Shown here in pieces: positions 22,201-28,327 of a stretch of 64,000 bases of DNA. Each line of letters begins with the position of its first letter. Within the stretch, counting starts at the first letter, position 1. The notes beneath the pieces are model-generated. The model did not search any database. It worked only from the letters and a program-made list of their open reading frames with translations, and was not told the origin of the DNA. Source of the DNA: an uncultured Oscillospiraceae bacterium (GTDB taxonomy: Bacteria; Bacillota; Clostridia; Oscillospirales; Oscillospiraceae); the NCBI GenBank assembly GCA_947629915.1, contig CANRFN010000006.1, positions 37,937-101,936 on the forward strand, in the 5' to 3' direction. The position numbers and the translations under genes are program-made.

Positions 22201-24298
22201 AGACGCCGCCGGCGAGGAGGTCCACCACACGGCAATCAAAGACGGCACCTGCAGCTTTACCATGCCGGCCGGCGATGTAACCATTACCGCTACCTTCGGG
22301 AAGAAGGCGCCGGCTCAGTACACAGTGCTCATCACCGACACGGACAACGGCACTGTGAAAGCAGTTCCCACTGCCGCAGCGGCGGGAGAGACAGTAACCA
22401 TCACCGTTACCCCGGACAGCGGCTATGAGATCGGCACCGTTACCGTGAAAGACGCCGCCGGCGAGGAAGTTCCCCACACGGCCATCAAAGACGGCACCTG
22501 CACATTCACCATGCCCTCCAGCGATGTATCTGTTACCGCTACCTTCGGGAAGAAGGCGCTGGCTCAGTACACAGTGCTCATCACCGACACGGACAACGGC
22601 ACCGTGAAAGCAGTTCCCACTGCCGCAGCGGCGGGAGAGACAGTAACCCTTACAATCACCCCGGACAGCGGCTATGAGATCGGCTCCGTTACCGTGAAAG
22701 ACGCCGCCGGCGAGGAGGTCCACCACACGGCAATCAAAGACGGCACATGCACATTCACCATGCCCGCCGGCGATGTAACCGTTACCGCTACCTTCGTGAA
22801 GAAGGCGCCGGCTCAGTACACAGTGCTCATCACCGACACGGACAACGGCACTGTGAAAGCAGTTCCCACTGCCGCAGCGGCGGGAGAGACAGTAACCATC
22901 ACCGTTACCCCGGCAGACGGCTATGAGATCGGCTCCGTTACCGTGAAAGACGCCGCCGGCGAGGAAGTTCCCCACACGGCCATCAAAGACGGCACATGCA
23001 CATTCACCATGCCCGCCGGCGATGTCACGGTCTCGGCGGTGTTCACGGAGATACCGTCCAGTGGGGACGAGCCGAGTCCGCCGGAGCCGGAGCGTTATAC
23101 CATCACCATTGCGGATGGGATCCGTTACGGCACGGTTCAGTCTGACGCCGCCAATGCAGCCGCGGGAGAGCAAGTCACCCTCACGGTCACCCCGTATGAC
23201 GGGTTCTGGCTGCGCACGCTCAGCGCGGTGGATCCGGACGGCAATGCAATTGAGATCCAGTACGACAAGAACGGCACATACAGCTTCACCATGCCGGCAG
23301 GGGATGTCACGGTTACCGCTACATTTGCCGTGATCTCCCACAGTGGGCCTGAGCCCACCACAGAACCCACGCCTTCGGCTACCCCGGAACCCACCCCAAC
23401 GGCTACCCCTGCACCTGCAGTCACCCCGGCACCCGCGCCAACACCCATTCCCACACCCGCGCCGGTCGCATACACCGTAACGGTGCCTGAGGAGACTGAA
23501 GGTGGCTCCGTTACCGTGGAAACCCAGGATGCAGCAGAGGGCACCAGTGTGAAGCTCACGGTTGAGGTCGAAAAAGACTATCACCTGGACGATCTTACCG
23601 TCTTGGACAAGGACGGCAAGGCCCTCGCAATTACGGACAACAAGGACGGCACGTACACCTTTACCATGCCGGCGGGCACCGTGTCCGTAGAGACCACGTT
23701 TGTGAAGTGCACCACGGTGTCCTTCCCAGACCTGGATTCCACCGCCTGGTACCACGAGCACACAGACTACGTCATCAGCCACGGCCTCATGAACGGCAAT
23801 GAGAAAGGCCTCTTCGAACCGGAGGGCACCGTTACCCGGTCTCAGATGGTGACTTTGCTCTGGAACCTCCAGAACAAGCCCCAGGTAGACTCCCGCATGG
23901 CATACTCCGATGTTGCATCGGATTCCTGGTACGCCGAGGCAATCCGCTGGGCCACCAGCGAGGGCATCGTGTCCGGCTGCGGGGACGGCAGCTTCGGCCC
24001 CGAGGACAATATCACCCGGGAACAGATGGCCACCATGATCTATCAGTACGAGAAAAAGTATGGAGATGGCGGCTTCACCGGCAACTGGATGTTCCGCATG
24101 CCATTCAACGATTTGGACCAGGTCTCCGAGTGGGCCTACGAGGCTGTTGCCTGGTGCTACACGCGGGATGTGATCACTGGCAAGGACAACGACATCATGG
24201 ATCCCCAGGGCCAGGCCACCCGGGCCGAGATGGCCGCTATCCTGAGAAAGTACCTGGAACCGGAAGAAGGGGAACAGGAACACGAACACGAGGACTGA
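10247..24298 (+). CDS. 4683-residue SLH-anchored multidomain surface protein
   Basis: The start is the ATG at 10247, preceded by GAAAGGGGGA (10231-10240), and it opens a clear signal peptide (MKCLWRQWIAGLLAVVMVF). Visible domains in order: an acidic N-terminal helical region; Ig-like segments, one BIG2-like near 730-815; a TolB/propeller-like region at about 1900-2320; a CARDB-like domain near 2400-2500; a cadherin-like beta-sandwich near 2750-2845; a Big_3_5-like Ig domain near 3185; seven InlB-B-type repeats at about 3695-4270; one further divergent repeat; a Pro/Thr stalk (about 4365-4405); another B-repeat; and three SLH repeats (about 4490, 4550 and 4620) before an acidic tail. The SLH repeats predict non-covalent wall anchoring and the remainder a long adhesive or scaffold stalk. 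No catalytic motif is seen. Bases 11180-11660 are markedly more AT-rich than the rest of the gene. Confidence 0.9.
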   Translation: MKCLWRQWIAGLLAVVMVFTMLPMTVFASLLENDPEMNQEILEQLKDIVGSDEEAEQYYELLQHYGLLDEDGTVKESWEILYHGEEITLEEIEAILADPDCDLSEYVMVDGTIVTLGDLQTMIQIEDYIAYLRETYYNGSEWTAEQVENLESLMNQISNDGIAMIGAEPETAVEWPSGISHDARVTVTGDKTGNFTATLANAVPGQEVSFQYVGMSGSQEVASGSSGTISMTADADGKATKTFSITLIGNEKTYSTSSRYFEVLLSGIQGALFSNDKDTLSLKIQTDKTIASLKSGGYPDRLKGCSTETAVVAEYFKNSYSQDGETIQVDVTDEVRNCIRYGILSQAELVVFHCDWGELENSAGTQELLEESFKNCFFAMRGDSSFTSYIFDAEVSLGGSRIFKTGITATYGTYKEHTEVLSRNSQFRMKIDTIADKLSAPGSKFDCLITNNYKEPYTDDQHFDPSKAPSMQFEITFWDDRQPEIRTVSAPAGTYYPGQEIPVRIEFSEPVKADSVKVRFQNGDTEVTSAEKSGASNVLTFFYTVKDKENASLAISKISGVVDISGLTTADNTELRVLDGVKLAGAAKREAITNVKAEVVNPTTKPTLEVTVGVSDNETYRSWLVQELGSNPVEGGQFQTKTLMVRVDGGEERYPLTLTGEDYAAGLKASIPIDLNTGESARMHTVELVLDDNLLFGPYARASQVPTVFVTEPDISVDLSVKQADGVTNYEYPKEDHTIYVQENPKITASYSLTPDRKFTFDGADQFEWSSSDDEVAAIDQDGVVTPTGKNGTVYFTLTVKNGGIADKSFEVDTEELTFGAGLTPFLLIPNNNLTSVSGKDVTVYWSSNLCDKNGEETTTFTVTVTRDGTDKVWTERVTGTAFKPVASCKIPGNVLTFDYEANHNTFTVTVESSFNEVSLSEQAHISITSQPAVVSFEKLKAYYITDTEGSVPISWNVKNFNNYDNNGTLFEFLITKNESEIEKINNPGIQTAEGSGEFNSTYQFDIPDVQANEDPTSYREVYTVTIKAKNGTDSTWSYDSFLLYVYDEDALKIMVDGEASDGKLVMSNVKKISEMDSEEILALKRDIYLKNIISVNYGQYAWTEIADQITWKSEDSSIASVNYQQGTLYENTETLSYTSYRPTTDLGLSGIKDGETWVSAVHKLTGMSEKLDVSVETLKDKLYLFQFYPQSTVTLTYTNGRGESKTVQTNETGGVAVFEESGIASTIYCSAMVDGIMYLGTFYRDQLSSGEGDWTKLERYPLNNMELRRAAYAYLYLKNPDGTPYTGEITFRGGVYVNDTYCENAGFNLTGKEGEQNFLPGNQDIPVSLGADGKITVIMDQNQWGVGTDLSASDKVNYIFEIKVDGETYYPMLVTVNANVNQSAFLGNGEAIVNFRKNPEDGAHAFISAQTVAYNSGTPTNILDNTGSVGISENAPEAVLTTSIMWWGDKLENTPDFQLVSESGIAVGTGEVDMTSYPFTDTKVVRYTATLNQSNVDKAVPGGSKASLYLNYYKDGKTLSRHEVLPFTLINMIGAPKVENASDIQTKLKELGLFVETNTNAANSADKNITGGDAYVQVALNLLAKDSYTEKDEKLFCIQLIPTANPTVFRGLISVNVNKMPDQVTMGVTTNEEADYNYKPGRNEIKYSMKKLTREEYLKKYQDKKKIHFEFEGYMEALIYYDFDQTKWTMQITNGGFEAGGGLSYRWNANYMCGPVPFTATLTIGGTVAVGMDTLSVTYANRNTGEEGIGNDFLTQLHVYLYLKFFAGVGFDYAIVAFKLGIYGQLDINLDFAWLNRPYMGDGIYNVADGGTKEVTDGQHIAINGEVGLEFEVRVLFFRYKKTLWSFGFNLFNHGWNDWNTIQKNWEANQLAQKKAISALLGTNAISVQNVGGQQLLSLDLAPTLESRDYLLDGGRRWGKGFSLMTLDPVSGLANLETNTYPYANPVVSDDGKIVAYLSDMDSLDVDDTRAAFATWNGSSYSKVGAINGEEGYGDSQVVLSGTKDFAVSAWTRQMMTLNKDAGSVVTEEDQVMMMNGSEIYAGVYDGGTWNSTRLTENTGADLAPVVAAKTDADGNKHAIVAWRSVQSKASSITTFDEKDTILYSIYNGTDWSEAKTLYNGTSGAVKGIVASMLDDGTAAVAYTLDPDRDDTTITDREIYYAVVDTVGEVARNVRATNDDYLDENPQLTAVTFPGDNENQHFVLGWYTQQDADGQSIADIRLLDFNGSGATGQLMPDSISQVAASENVEITPTFRFTKAAKSINDLSILWVERADSDIKVLDESAEGGSVTDTPSGDLKAERDVLKGVKFYTYGYNSEMVSFTSAIDVAEMGDGTLIDHFDAYVSDSSTNEVKAVILGTTYGAEGVVTKIGETVSGDEVEYAVPSSRTAMYTATETYEDKIEVPDVLPDYDTVKKGCATEILFTVKNRGIHAIKELNITVGDAVTTYKDLHLLPGESIQLYADYVVPQNGVVDPQYTVTAAFDSTQGAEGTAKEEKTAAGTVLLDLPDVAITDAKIVAEGNGERTIQLKLNNNSDASVDKTDRTVRISFYSDVTCEKPIEGLEPIVISGDNDLKMLDEGGYSVQKTFDAKAYLPKLTAAGGETLEEIPEDGITVYIMAEALDGEETMAEPIASNNYANVKAENLKVRTGQDVSITSDLAIEGDKAEVTVTLQNNRLSETQTGNVIVTVLDQFGKVLDVQQSYKGHDEGGLITLGGEEKKKVTFPFDSVPGAASVEVSYSDLVIGANDASLASLSFSGINISLEDFQETSQNAYTANVSVDDLASTLVTASASSPLSTVSLAETGGDQNILSETVPLEIGAINVITVTVTSDSNETKTYTLTIQNNGDPVVRWDDDQNAITGTFSTTVTYDGGGATVHLSAEPVPNVGESSYQLSYQWYACDVDGNSLSRLDDQTESTLRVPSTKDVGTYYYRCEVIRHLVSGSPRSYWSSVATVTIKTADGNSVTVTGTDVPFDNHSHGLTAVQAAKGKSTIFYSTDNGDTWSEEAPAFTAVGVHTVWAKATNPNYNETYVVTGDVVIRETEGIEYRFESETLENAYQDYPEAITTKYADGKAVAAAMEGKVSDLVPGSLLTSLHETILFRLRGEEDYHEAKAVNFPGATVEVVLPYPNGTNRHYHFTVVRMITDGPRAGEIEVLQPVNDADGIHVIVDSPSAFAIGWTQNAAKVDVSSTTAVYGDDLTLTATVSSDNVESSVIGGTVEFLTGETSLGTATVENGTAELTVSGADWEKQRALFGADGRSTVVAAYKGDSTVEPGTGRMVVEVARRELEFTTEAENRVYVPGNTEVNVTLTPSNLLGQDVVTLTAKGHLSTDQAGIFDAVRLTDITMAGPDTKYYCVSAAATVEVTVQTTVQIDKSEGTASVSMGDYTCAETDVEPEPHSETNGTAHVTYWYKPRGADDDSYTSTKPTTAGEYTVRAVFAETENYKEVTATDDFIVQHAFTVNAAGEAVGCACENMDFRLLETSLTEVPGTLQQIESLNTPEKVTQVLVGEMANVANVPKEDAAVYDVTLQIKHGGVWEDVTAENFPEDGISVTLPYPPNTDETYQFTVIHMQTGSGQAGVMEQLNCTKTAAGIHFTVTSLSPICLGWTATPDTPRYDVHIADGMYGGEVTANETYVLAGDTVVLTVTPDSSYELKTIHIWNREHSEVPHTYHGGNTYTFTQPACDVFVEATFVPVQYAVDIIPSDNGTVKAVLTATAGETVTITATPDSGYEIKSVLVEDAAGKEVRHTVIKDGTCTFVMPPSDVSVTATFVPVQYAVIIPISDNGTVKAVPTATAGETVTITVTPDSGYEIGSVLVKDAAGKEVPHTAIKDGTCTFVMPASNVTVTATFGKKAPAQYTVLITDTDNGTVKAVPTAAAAGETVTITVTPDSGYEIGSVTVIDAAGEEVHHTAIKDGTCSFTMPAGDVTITATFGKKAPAQYTVLITDTDNGTVKAVPTAAAAGETVTITVTPDSGYEIGSVTVIDAAGEEVHHTAIKDGTCSFTMPAGDVTITATFGKKAPAQYTVLITDTDNGTVKAVPTAAAAGETVTITVTPDSGYEIGTVTVKDAAGEEVPHTAIKDGTCTFTMPSSDVSVTATFGKKALAQYTVLITDTDNGTVKAVPTAAAAGETVTLTITPDSGYEIGSVTVKDAAGEEVHHTAIKDGTCTFTMPAGDVTVTATFVKKAPAQYTVLITDTDNGTVKAVPTAAAAGETVTITVTPADGYEIGSVTVKDAAGEEVPHTAIKDGTCTFTMPAGDVTVSAVFTEIPSSGDEPSPPEPERYTITIADGIRYGTVQSDAANAAAGEQVTLTVTPYDGFWLRTLSAVDPDGNAIEIQYDKNGTYSFTMPAGDVTVTATFAVISHSGPEPTTEPTPSATPEPTPTATPAPAVTPAPAPTPIPTPAPVAYTVTVPEETEGGSVTVETQDAAEGTSVKLTVEVEKDYHLDDLTVLDKDGKALAITDNKDGTYTFTMPAGTVSVETTFVKCTTVSFPDLDSTAWYHEHTDYVISHGLMNGNEKGLFEPEGTVTRSQMVTLLWNLQNKPQVDSRMAYSDVASDSWYAEAIRWATSEGIVSGCGDGSFGPEDNITREQMATMIYQYEKKYGDGGFTGNWMFRMPFNDLDQVSEWAYEAVAWCYTRDVITGKDNDIMDPQGQATRAEMAAILRKYLEPEEGEQEHEHED
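21332..23048 (+). repeat. Tandem InlB-B-like repeat array (83-codon unit)
   Basis: Seven in-frame units begin at 21332, 21569, 21815, 22064, 22313, 22562 and 22811. The last five are spaced by exactly 249 bp. Units three and four (from 21815 and 22064) read as identical over the whole 249 bp. Each encodes a module containing TDNGTVKAVP, AGETVTITVTPDSGYEIG and DGTCTFTMPAGDVTVTATF, as in divergent InlB B-repeats. Confidence 0.93.
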
Positions 24299-24369
24299 GA
24301 CTGACGGCGGTCCGGAGCCGCCTGCCTGAAAACGGGCGGCGCAGCTGAGTCACAGCAACACACGCACAA

Positions 24370-24400
24370 TGGCGCGGACAGCGATGAGCTGTCCGCGCCA
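24370..24400 (+). terminator. Intrinsic terminator of the giant SLH gene
   Basis: A 13-bp perfect GC-rich stem (24370-24382 with 24388-24400) with a five-base loop, followed by TTTGCTGT, 70 bases after the stop codon. Confidence 0.8.
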
Positions 24401-24527
24401 TTTGCTGTACGGAAAATGTGGAAGAGAATGAAAAATGCCTGATTTGGTCAAAAACAGTCAGGAATACGCCGAAAACGGCTCTCAAAAGTGCCTCAAAAAG
24501 AAATTTTGAAAAATCTGAAATTTCCTC

Positions 24528-24556
24528 TTGACACGCCGACCTATACCGTCTATACT
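24528..24556 (+). promoter_or_regulatory. Promoter of the GntR/ABC operon
   Basis: TTGACA (24528-24533), 17 bases, TATACT (24551-24556): near-consensus vegetative promoter, 138 bases before the regulator's ATG. Confidence 0.85.
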
Positions 24557-24586
24557 GTGCATACCGAACATACACAGTCAGTACGG
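24546..24586. promoter_or_regulatory. Inverted-repeat operator, likely for the YtrA-type regulator
   Basis: The arms CCGT-N4-ACTGTG (24546-24559) and CACAGT-N4-ACGG (24573-24586) are perfect inverted copies around a 13-base centre. They overlap the -10 box and the expected transcription start. Position and symmetry suggest autorepression by the GntR protein encoded just downstream; the binding itself is inferred. Confidence 0.6.
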
Positions 24587-24694
24587 AAGCGCTGGTTCGG
24601 GGCGGTGGGTGAGACCTGTTGCATCTGCCGCAAACCATCCTTTCTTTCCCCGGTGCTGCGGCGCCGGCTGGACTAACGGTTTGGAGGACGACCT

Positions 24695-25069
24695 ATGGAC
24701 ATTGTGATTCAGAACACATCCCAGCTACCCATCTACGATCAGATCGTGCGGCAGGTGAAGGGCCTCATTCTGTCTGGCGAGCTGAAGGAGGGCGAGGCCC
24801 TGCCCTCCATGCGGGTGCTGGCGAAGGATCTTCACATCTCCGTGATCACCACCAAGCGGGCTTATGAGGAGCTGGAGCGGGAGGGCTACATCGCTACGGT
24901 TCCCGGAAAGGGCTGCTTTGTGGGCACCTTCAGCCGGGAGGCCATGCGGGAGGCGGTATTGTGCCGGGTGGAAGAACACCTCAGCGGGGCAATCGAAGTG
25001 GCAAAGACCGGGGGTATCACCCTGGCAGAGCTCACCGAGATGCTCCAGACTTTGTATGGGGAGGAATGA
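24695..25069 (+). CDS. YtrA-subfamily GntR transcriptional regulator
   Basis: 124 residues with GGAGG at 24683-24687. The N-terminal winged helix (PIYDQIVRQVKGLILSGELK, then SMRVLAKDLHISVITTKRAY) is typical of GntR. The protein ends after a short helical tail of about 50 residues, the hallmark of the YtrA subfamily, which lacks a large ligand domain and usually governs an adjacent ABC transporter. The ABC ATPase gene starts three bases after the stop codon. The promoter and inverted repeat upstream suggest that it represses its own operon. The inducing signal is unknown; in relatives, cell-wall antibiotics are often involved. Confidence 0.92.
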   Translation: MDIVIQNTSQLPIYDQIVRQVKGLILSGELKEGEALPSMRVLAKDLHISVITTKRAYEELEREGYIATVPGKGCFVGTFSREAMREAVLCRVEEHLSGAIEVAKTGGITLAELTEMLQTLYGEE

Positions 25070-25072
25070 AAC

Positions 25073-25921
25073 TTGGAAAACTGTGTAGAGATCAGCGGGC
25101 TCGTGAAGCGATACAAGGCGTTTGCCCTGGGCCCGGTTAGCTTTCAATTGCCCGGCGGCGCTATCCTGGGTCTGATCGGGGAGAACGGCGCCGGCAAGAC
25201 CACGCTGCTGAAGTCCATGCTGGGCATCTGCAATCCCTCGGAGGGAAAGATCAAGCTCTTGGGCACCAAGCCTGCCGCGGCAAAACAGGACATCGGCGTT
25301 GTCCTGGACGACTGTTTCTTCTACACCGACCTCAAGCCCAAAGATGCCGGGGCAGTGCTGTGCCATGTGTACCGAGACTGGGACAACGCCCTCTATGAGG
25401 CATACCTCAAGAAGTTCGATGTGCCGGCGAATCGGGTCATCAAAGAGTTCTCCCGCGGCATGCGGATGAAGCTGTCCCTGGCCTGCGCACTGGCCCACAA
25501 GCCCAAGCTGCTGGTGCTGGACGAGGCCACCGCGGGATTAGACCCGGTGGTGCGGGATGAGATCCTGGATGATCTGCTGGACTTTGTCTCAGACGAAGAC
25601 CACGCCATCCTCATCTCCAGCCACATCACCTCAGACCTGGAGAAGGTGGCAGACTACATCGTCTACCTCCACCGGGGCACCATCCTCCTGCAGGGGGAGA
25701 AAGACCGCCTGCTGGAGTCCTACGGCAGACTGGCCTGCACCCGGGACGCGCTGTCCAAGATCGATCCCTCGGAGCTGGTGCGGGTGAAAAAGAGCCAGTA
25801 CACCACCGAGGCGCTGGTGCAAAACCGGAGCCAGTTCACGAGGCGCCATCCCGGCCTCGTGGTGGAGCCGGTGTCTCTGGATCAGATCATGGTATTTATG
25901 GAGAGGGGGGAGCGTCCGTGA
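25073..25921 (+). CDS. ABC transporter ATP-binding protein
   Basis: 282 residues starting at a TTG three bases after the GntR stop; GGGGAGGA (25058-25065) sits seven bases before it, so translation is probably coupled. Walker A is GENGAGKTT, the signature is FSRGMRMKLSLA (a variant of LSGGQ), Walker B is LLVLDEATAGLDP, and the H-loop is ISSHITSDLEK. The length and an approximately 70-residue C-terminal extension fit YtrB/BcrA-type exporters partnered by a YtrA regulator. It energises the permease encoded next, whose GTG start overlaps its stop codon by four bases. The likely role is export or membrane-stress defence; the substrate cannot be told from sequence. Confidence 0.92.
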   Translation: MENCVEISGLVKRYKAFALGPVSFQLPGGAILGLIGENGAGKTTLLKSMLGICNPSEGKIKLLGTKPAAAKQDIGVVLDDCFFYTDLKPKDAGAVLCHVYRDWDNALYEAYLKKFDVPANRVIKEFSRGMRMKLSLACALAHKPKLLVLDEATAGLDPVVRDEILDDLLDFVSDEDHAILISSHITSDLEKVADYIVYLHRGTILLQGEKDRLLESYGRLACTRDALSKIDPSELVRVKKSQYTTEALVQNRSQFTRRHPGLVVEPVSLDQIMVFMERGERP

Positions 25922-26583
25922 GCGGACTGGTACTGAAAGATCTCTTCTGCCTGAAAAAGGTGCTGCGGAACTATCTCATTATCATCGCGGTGTACTTTTT
26001 CATCTCGCTGGCGCATCCCGCCATGCTCACCGGCTTGGTGACGGTCATGTCGGTCCTGCTCTGCATGCTTAGCCTGAACTGCTTTGCCTTTGATCAGGCC
26101 TGCAAGTGGGACAGCTACGGCGGCGCCCTGCCGGTTACCCGGAACCAGACCGTGCTGGCCCGGTACTGCACCACGCTGGTGCTCACCGCCTTTACCGCTG
26201 TCTGCTACTGTCTTCTCGCGCTGGGAATGTACCTCGTTGGGAATCACGAGACGGCTTTGGGGATTGTCTTATCCGGGGCGCTCTGCTCCATCGCCGGCCT
26301 TCTGATCAACGCCGTCAGCGTGCCGCTGGTGTATCAGTTTGGACCGGAGCGGGGCAGGCTGGTGTTTGTGGGACTGGTGGCGATTATAGCGGCGGCTACT
26401 GCAGCGGGTATCATGGTGATCACCCGTAATTCCACTGATGCAGACGTGTTCGTGATGCTGGTAGACGCGCTGGAGCACATGAATCTCGCCCTGGCAGCCG
26501 TGGCGCTGGTGCTGGGATGCATTGCCGCGCTGCTGATCTCGTACGGGATCTCCTGCGCCATCTTCCGCAAGAAGGACCTTTGA
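25918..26583 (+). CDS. ABC-2 type transporter permease
   Basis: 221 residues from a GTG that overlaps the ATPase stop (GTGA). Six hydrophobic segments are visible in the usual ABC-2 permease layout: a short cytoplasmic N-terminus (MSGLVLKDLFCLKKVLRNYL), paired helices, and a C-terminal helix followed by FRKKDL. The motif ACKWDSYGGALPVTRNQTVLA after helix 2 or 3 resembles the conserved loop of small ABC2_membrane_5 permeases associated with YtrA-type operons. With the ATPase it would form a homodimeric exporter. Closed by the terminator at 26606-26641. Confidence 0.87.
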   Translation: MSGLVLKDLFCLKKVLRNYLIIIAVYFFISLAHPAMLTGLVTVMSVLLCMLSLNCFAFDQACKWDSYGGALPVTRNQTVLARYCTTLVLTAFTAVCYCLLALGMYLVGNHETALGIVLSGALCSIAGLLINAVSVPLVYQFGPERGRLVFVGLVAIIAAATAAGIMVITRNSTDADVFVMLVDALEHMNLALAAVALVLGCIAALLISYGISCAIFRKKDL

Positions 26584-26605
26584 GACAAGTTAATGGGCAA
26601 GCCAA

Positions 26606-26641
26606 AGGGCTCCATGTCCCCAACTGGGGACATGGAGCCCT
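26606..26641. terminator. Convergent terminator of the ABC operon
   Basis: 16-bp perfect stem (26606-26621 with 26626-26641) with a four-base loop, between the permease stop and the 3' end of the oppositely oriented gene. No strong T-run. Confidence 0.65.
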
Positions 26642-26688
26642 GATCCTTGTGTCGACTGGGGATCCAGGCGGCAAGTTGCAGTGATGGC

Positions 26689-28098
26689 TTATGCAGTTGT
26701 GTCCGGAGATGGGTCCGGCGCAATCTGGGGATCTGCGTAGAAGAAGAGCATCCTGCCGCCCTTGGTGATGTAGGAGAGACCGCGGTCTTCGAAGAACTGG
26801 AAGAACTGCTCCTGGAAGAGCTTGTTGTACCCGTAGACCTCGGATTGCGCTCCAAGGCGCATGGAGGTGGCCAGGGCGTCCGCCAGATCCCGCATCATGG
26901 TCTTGGGGTCTGCGCTGAGCACCGGGTCTTCCAGGTCCAGATACTCATCGTAGGAGTCAAACTCAAGGGGGTCCAGGGTGCTGTTGGGGGCGCCATCGTA
27001 AGAACAGCGGTGGGGATCGTAGTGCTCCCAGGTGTCGCCGTCCAGGTAGGCCCAGAGGTCGTCCGGGCGGTAGGAGATGGTCTTCGGAAGACCCTGGTAG
27101 TTCCAGGCCTCCTCCAGCAGGAGACGCTGGTTTTGGGGGCTCAGCACATCCCAGTACAGATGGGCGTCCACATAGGGGGCCTCGTAGTCGTCCTCATAGT
27201 CCCCGTTGTAGTCCAGGTCATCGTTGCCCACCATTTCCCGAAGGTCGTCCTCCGTGTAGAGCGCCAGCACCGGCCTGGGATGCCTGCCCGCCCGGCGCAG
27301 CTGCTCGATCTCCAGCCACAGCCCGCCGGGGTCTTCAAAGCAGATGCGCCGGAAGTAGTCATCGTAGTAGGGACGGCTCTCCACGAGGTCGATGTCCGGA
27401 TCCGCCAGATCGAATACCTCCTCCCACTGAGCGGGATTGCCATCGGAAAAGAAGTGCCTGGGTGCGGTGTCCCAAAACGGGTAGCTCCGGTAGTAGATGT
27501 GGCCGGGGATGAGCAGGGTGGTGTCCCGGAACATGCCCCAGCCCTCCAGAAAGTCGATCACCTCTCCGGCAAAGCGCTGGAGGCTTGAGGGATCGTCTGA
27601 GATGATGTCCGCGTCCGGGTCTGTATCGTCCCGGAGATGTACCGTAACGTTGCGCTTCTCGAAGTTCAAGCGGCGGCATTTGGCGTCTGCGAGAAACAGG
27701 GACCCGTGATCGGCGTACAGGGGAAGCTCCTCCAGGGTGTAGCGCTTGTCCCCGTACCAGCACACGCAGACCTGGATTTGGCCGTCCTGCAGCCGCTCTT
27801 TGGGCCACTCCGCCGGATCCCGGGAGACATACAGCAGGCCGAAGGGGGCGTTGATCTCCCGGCTGGTGGAGTGCTCGTCTATGACGTGATAGACAAATGC
27901 CCCTGTCTTGCGGGCAAAGCGTTTGCAGGACTCCCAACAGTAGTCCTCATGGGTGATGGGCGCAATGCTGCCCCAGTCTCCATAGCTGCGGTAGATATGG
28001 CCCCGCTGCAGCTCGTCTGCCAGCCTGGGGTCCAGATCGAAGGCCTGGATCAGCTGTTCCATCCGGGCAAGGGCCTCTTCTCTCTGTGGCTGTGTCAT
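26689..28098 (-). CDS. Acidic protein of unknown function
   Basis: 469 residues from ATG 28098 with GAGGCG at 28104-28109. A longer frame exists, but its next ATG at 28129 directly abuts a TATAAT box (28130-28135, minus strand), so the shorter start is chosen. There is no signal peptide or membrane segment, so the protein is probably cytoplasmic. It is rich in Asp, Glu, Tyr and Trp and low in Lys. Two aromatic stretches resemble each other (GHIYRSYGDWGSIAP near 33 and GHIYYRSYPFWDTAP near 200), which hints at an internal duplication with each half carrying an aromatic/acidic surface. I do not recognise a family. It is a single-gene unit divergent from the GH120 gene. Confidence 0.75.
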   Translation of the reverse strand: MTQPQREEALARMEQLIQAFDLDPRLADELQRGHIYRSYGDWGSIAPITHEDYCWESCKRFARKTGAFVYHVIDEHSTSREINAPFGLLYVSRDPAEWPKERLQDGQIQVCVCWYGDKRYTLEELPLYADHGSLFLADAKCRRLNFEKRNVTVHLRDDTDPDADIISDDPSSLQRFAGEVIDFLEGWGMFRDTTLLIPGHIYYRSYPFWDTAPRHFFSDGNPAQWEEVFDLADPDIDLVESRPYYDDYFRRICFEDPGGLWLEIEQLRRAGRHPRPVLALYTEDDLREMVGNDDLDYNGDYEDDYEAPYVDAHLYWDVLSPQNQRLLLEEAWNYQGLPKTISYRPDDLWAYLDGDTWEHYDPHRCSYDGAPNSTLDPLEFDSYDEYLDLEDPVLSADPKTMMRDLADALATSMRLGAQSEVYGYNKLFQEQFFQFFEDRGLSYITKGGRMLFFYADPQIAPDPSPDTTA

Positions 28099-28327
28099 GG
28101 AAACGCCTCGCTTTCCGCCTGTTTGCGCCATTATAATACCGCTGAAGGGAAAATACCAGAGGGCAGGGGTGGAACTTGTGGTACCTTGCCCGGTGCGGTG
28201 CGGCGTTGGAAAAGCGTAGATGTGCACCAGATGGCGAAATTGGGCATGGACAGGACCCGCATTTGCTGCTAAGATGGGCCAAGAGACCAGAACAGACAAG
28301 AACCACATAGGAAGAGGGAGCGATGAC

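Noticed and set aside
21332..23048. Possible CRISPR or mobile-element array
   Set aside because: Units are 83 in-frame codons with InlB-B-type protein features and no spacer sequence.
20507..24289. Very long antisense open frame (about 1260 codons) opposite the SLH repeat region
   Set aside because: It is a shadow of the GC-rich sense frame, made longer by the 249-bp repeats. It has no ribosome site, and the sense protein has clear InlB-like and SLH domains.
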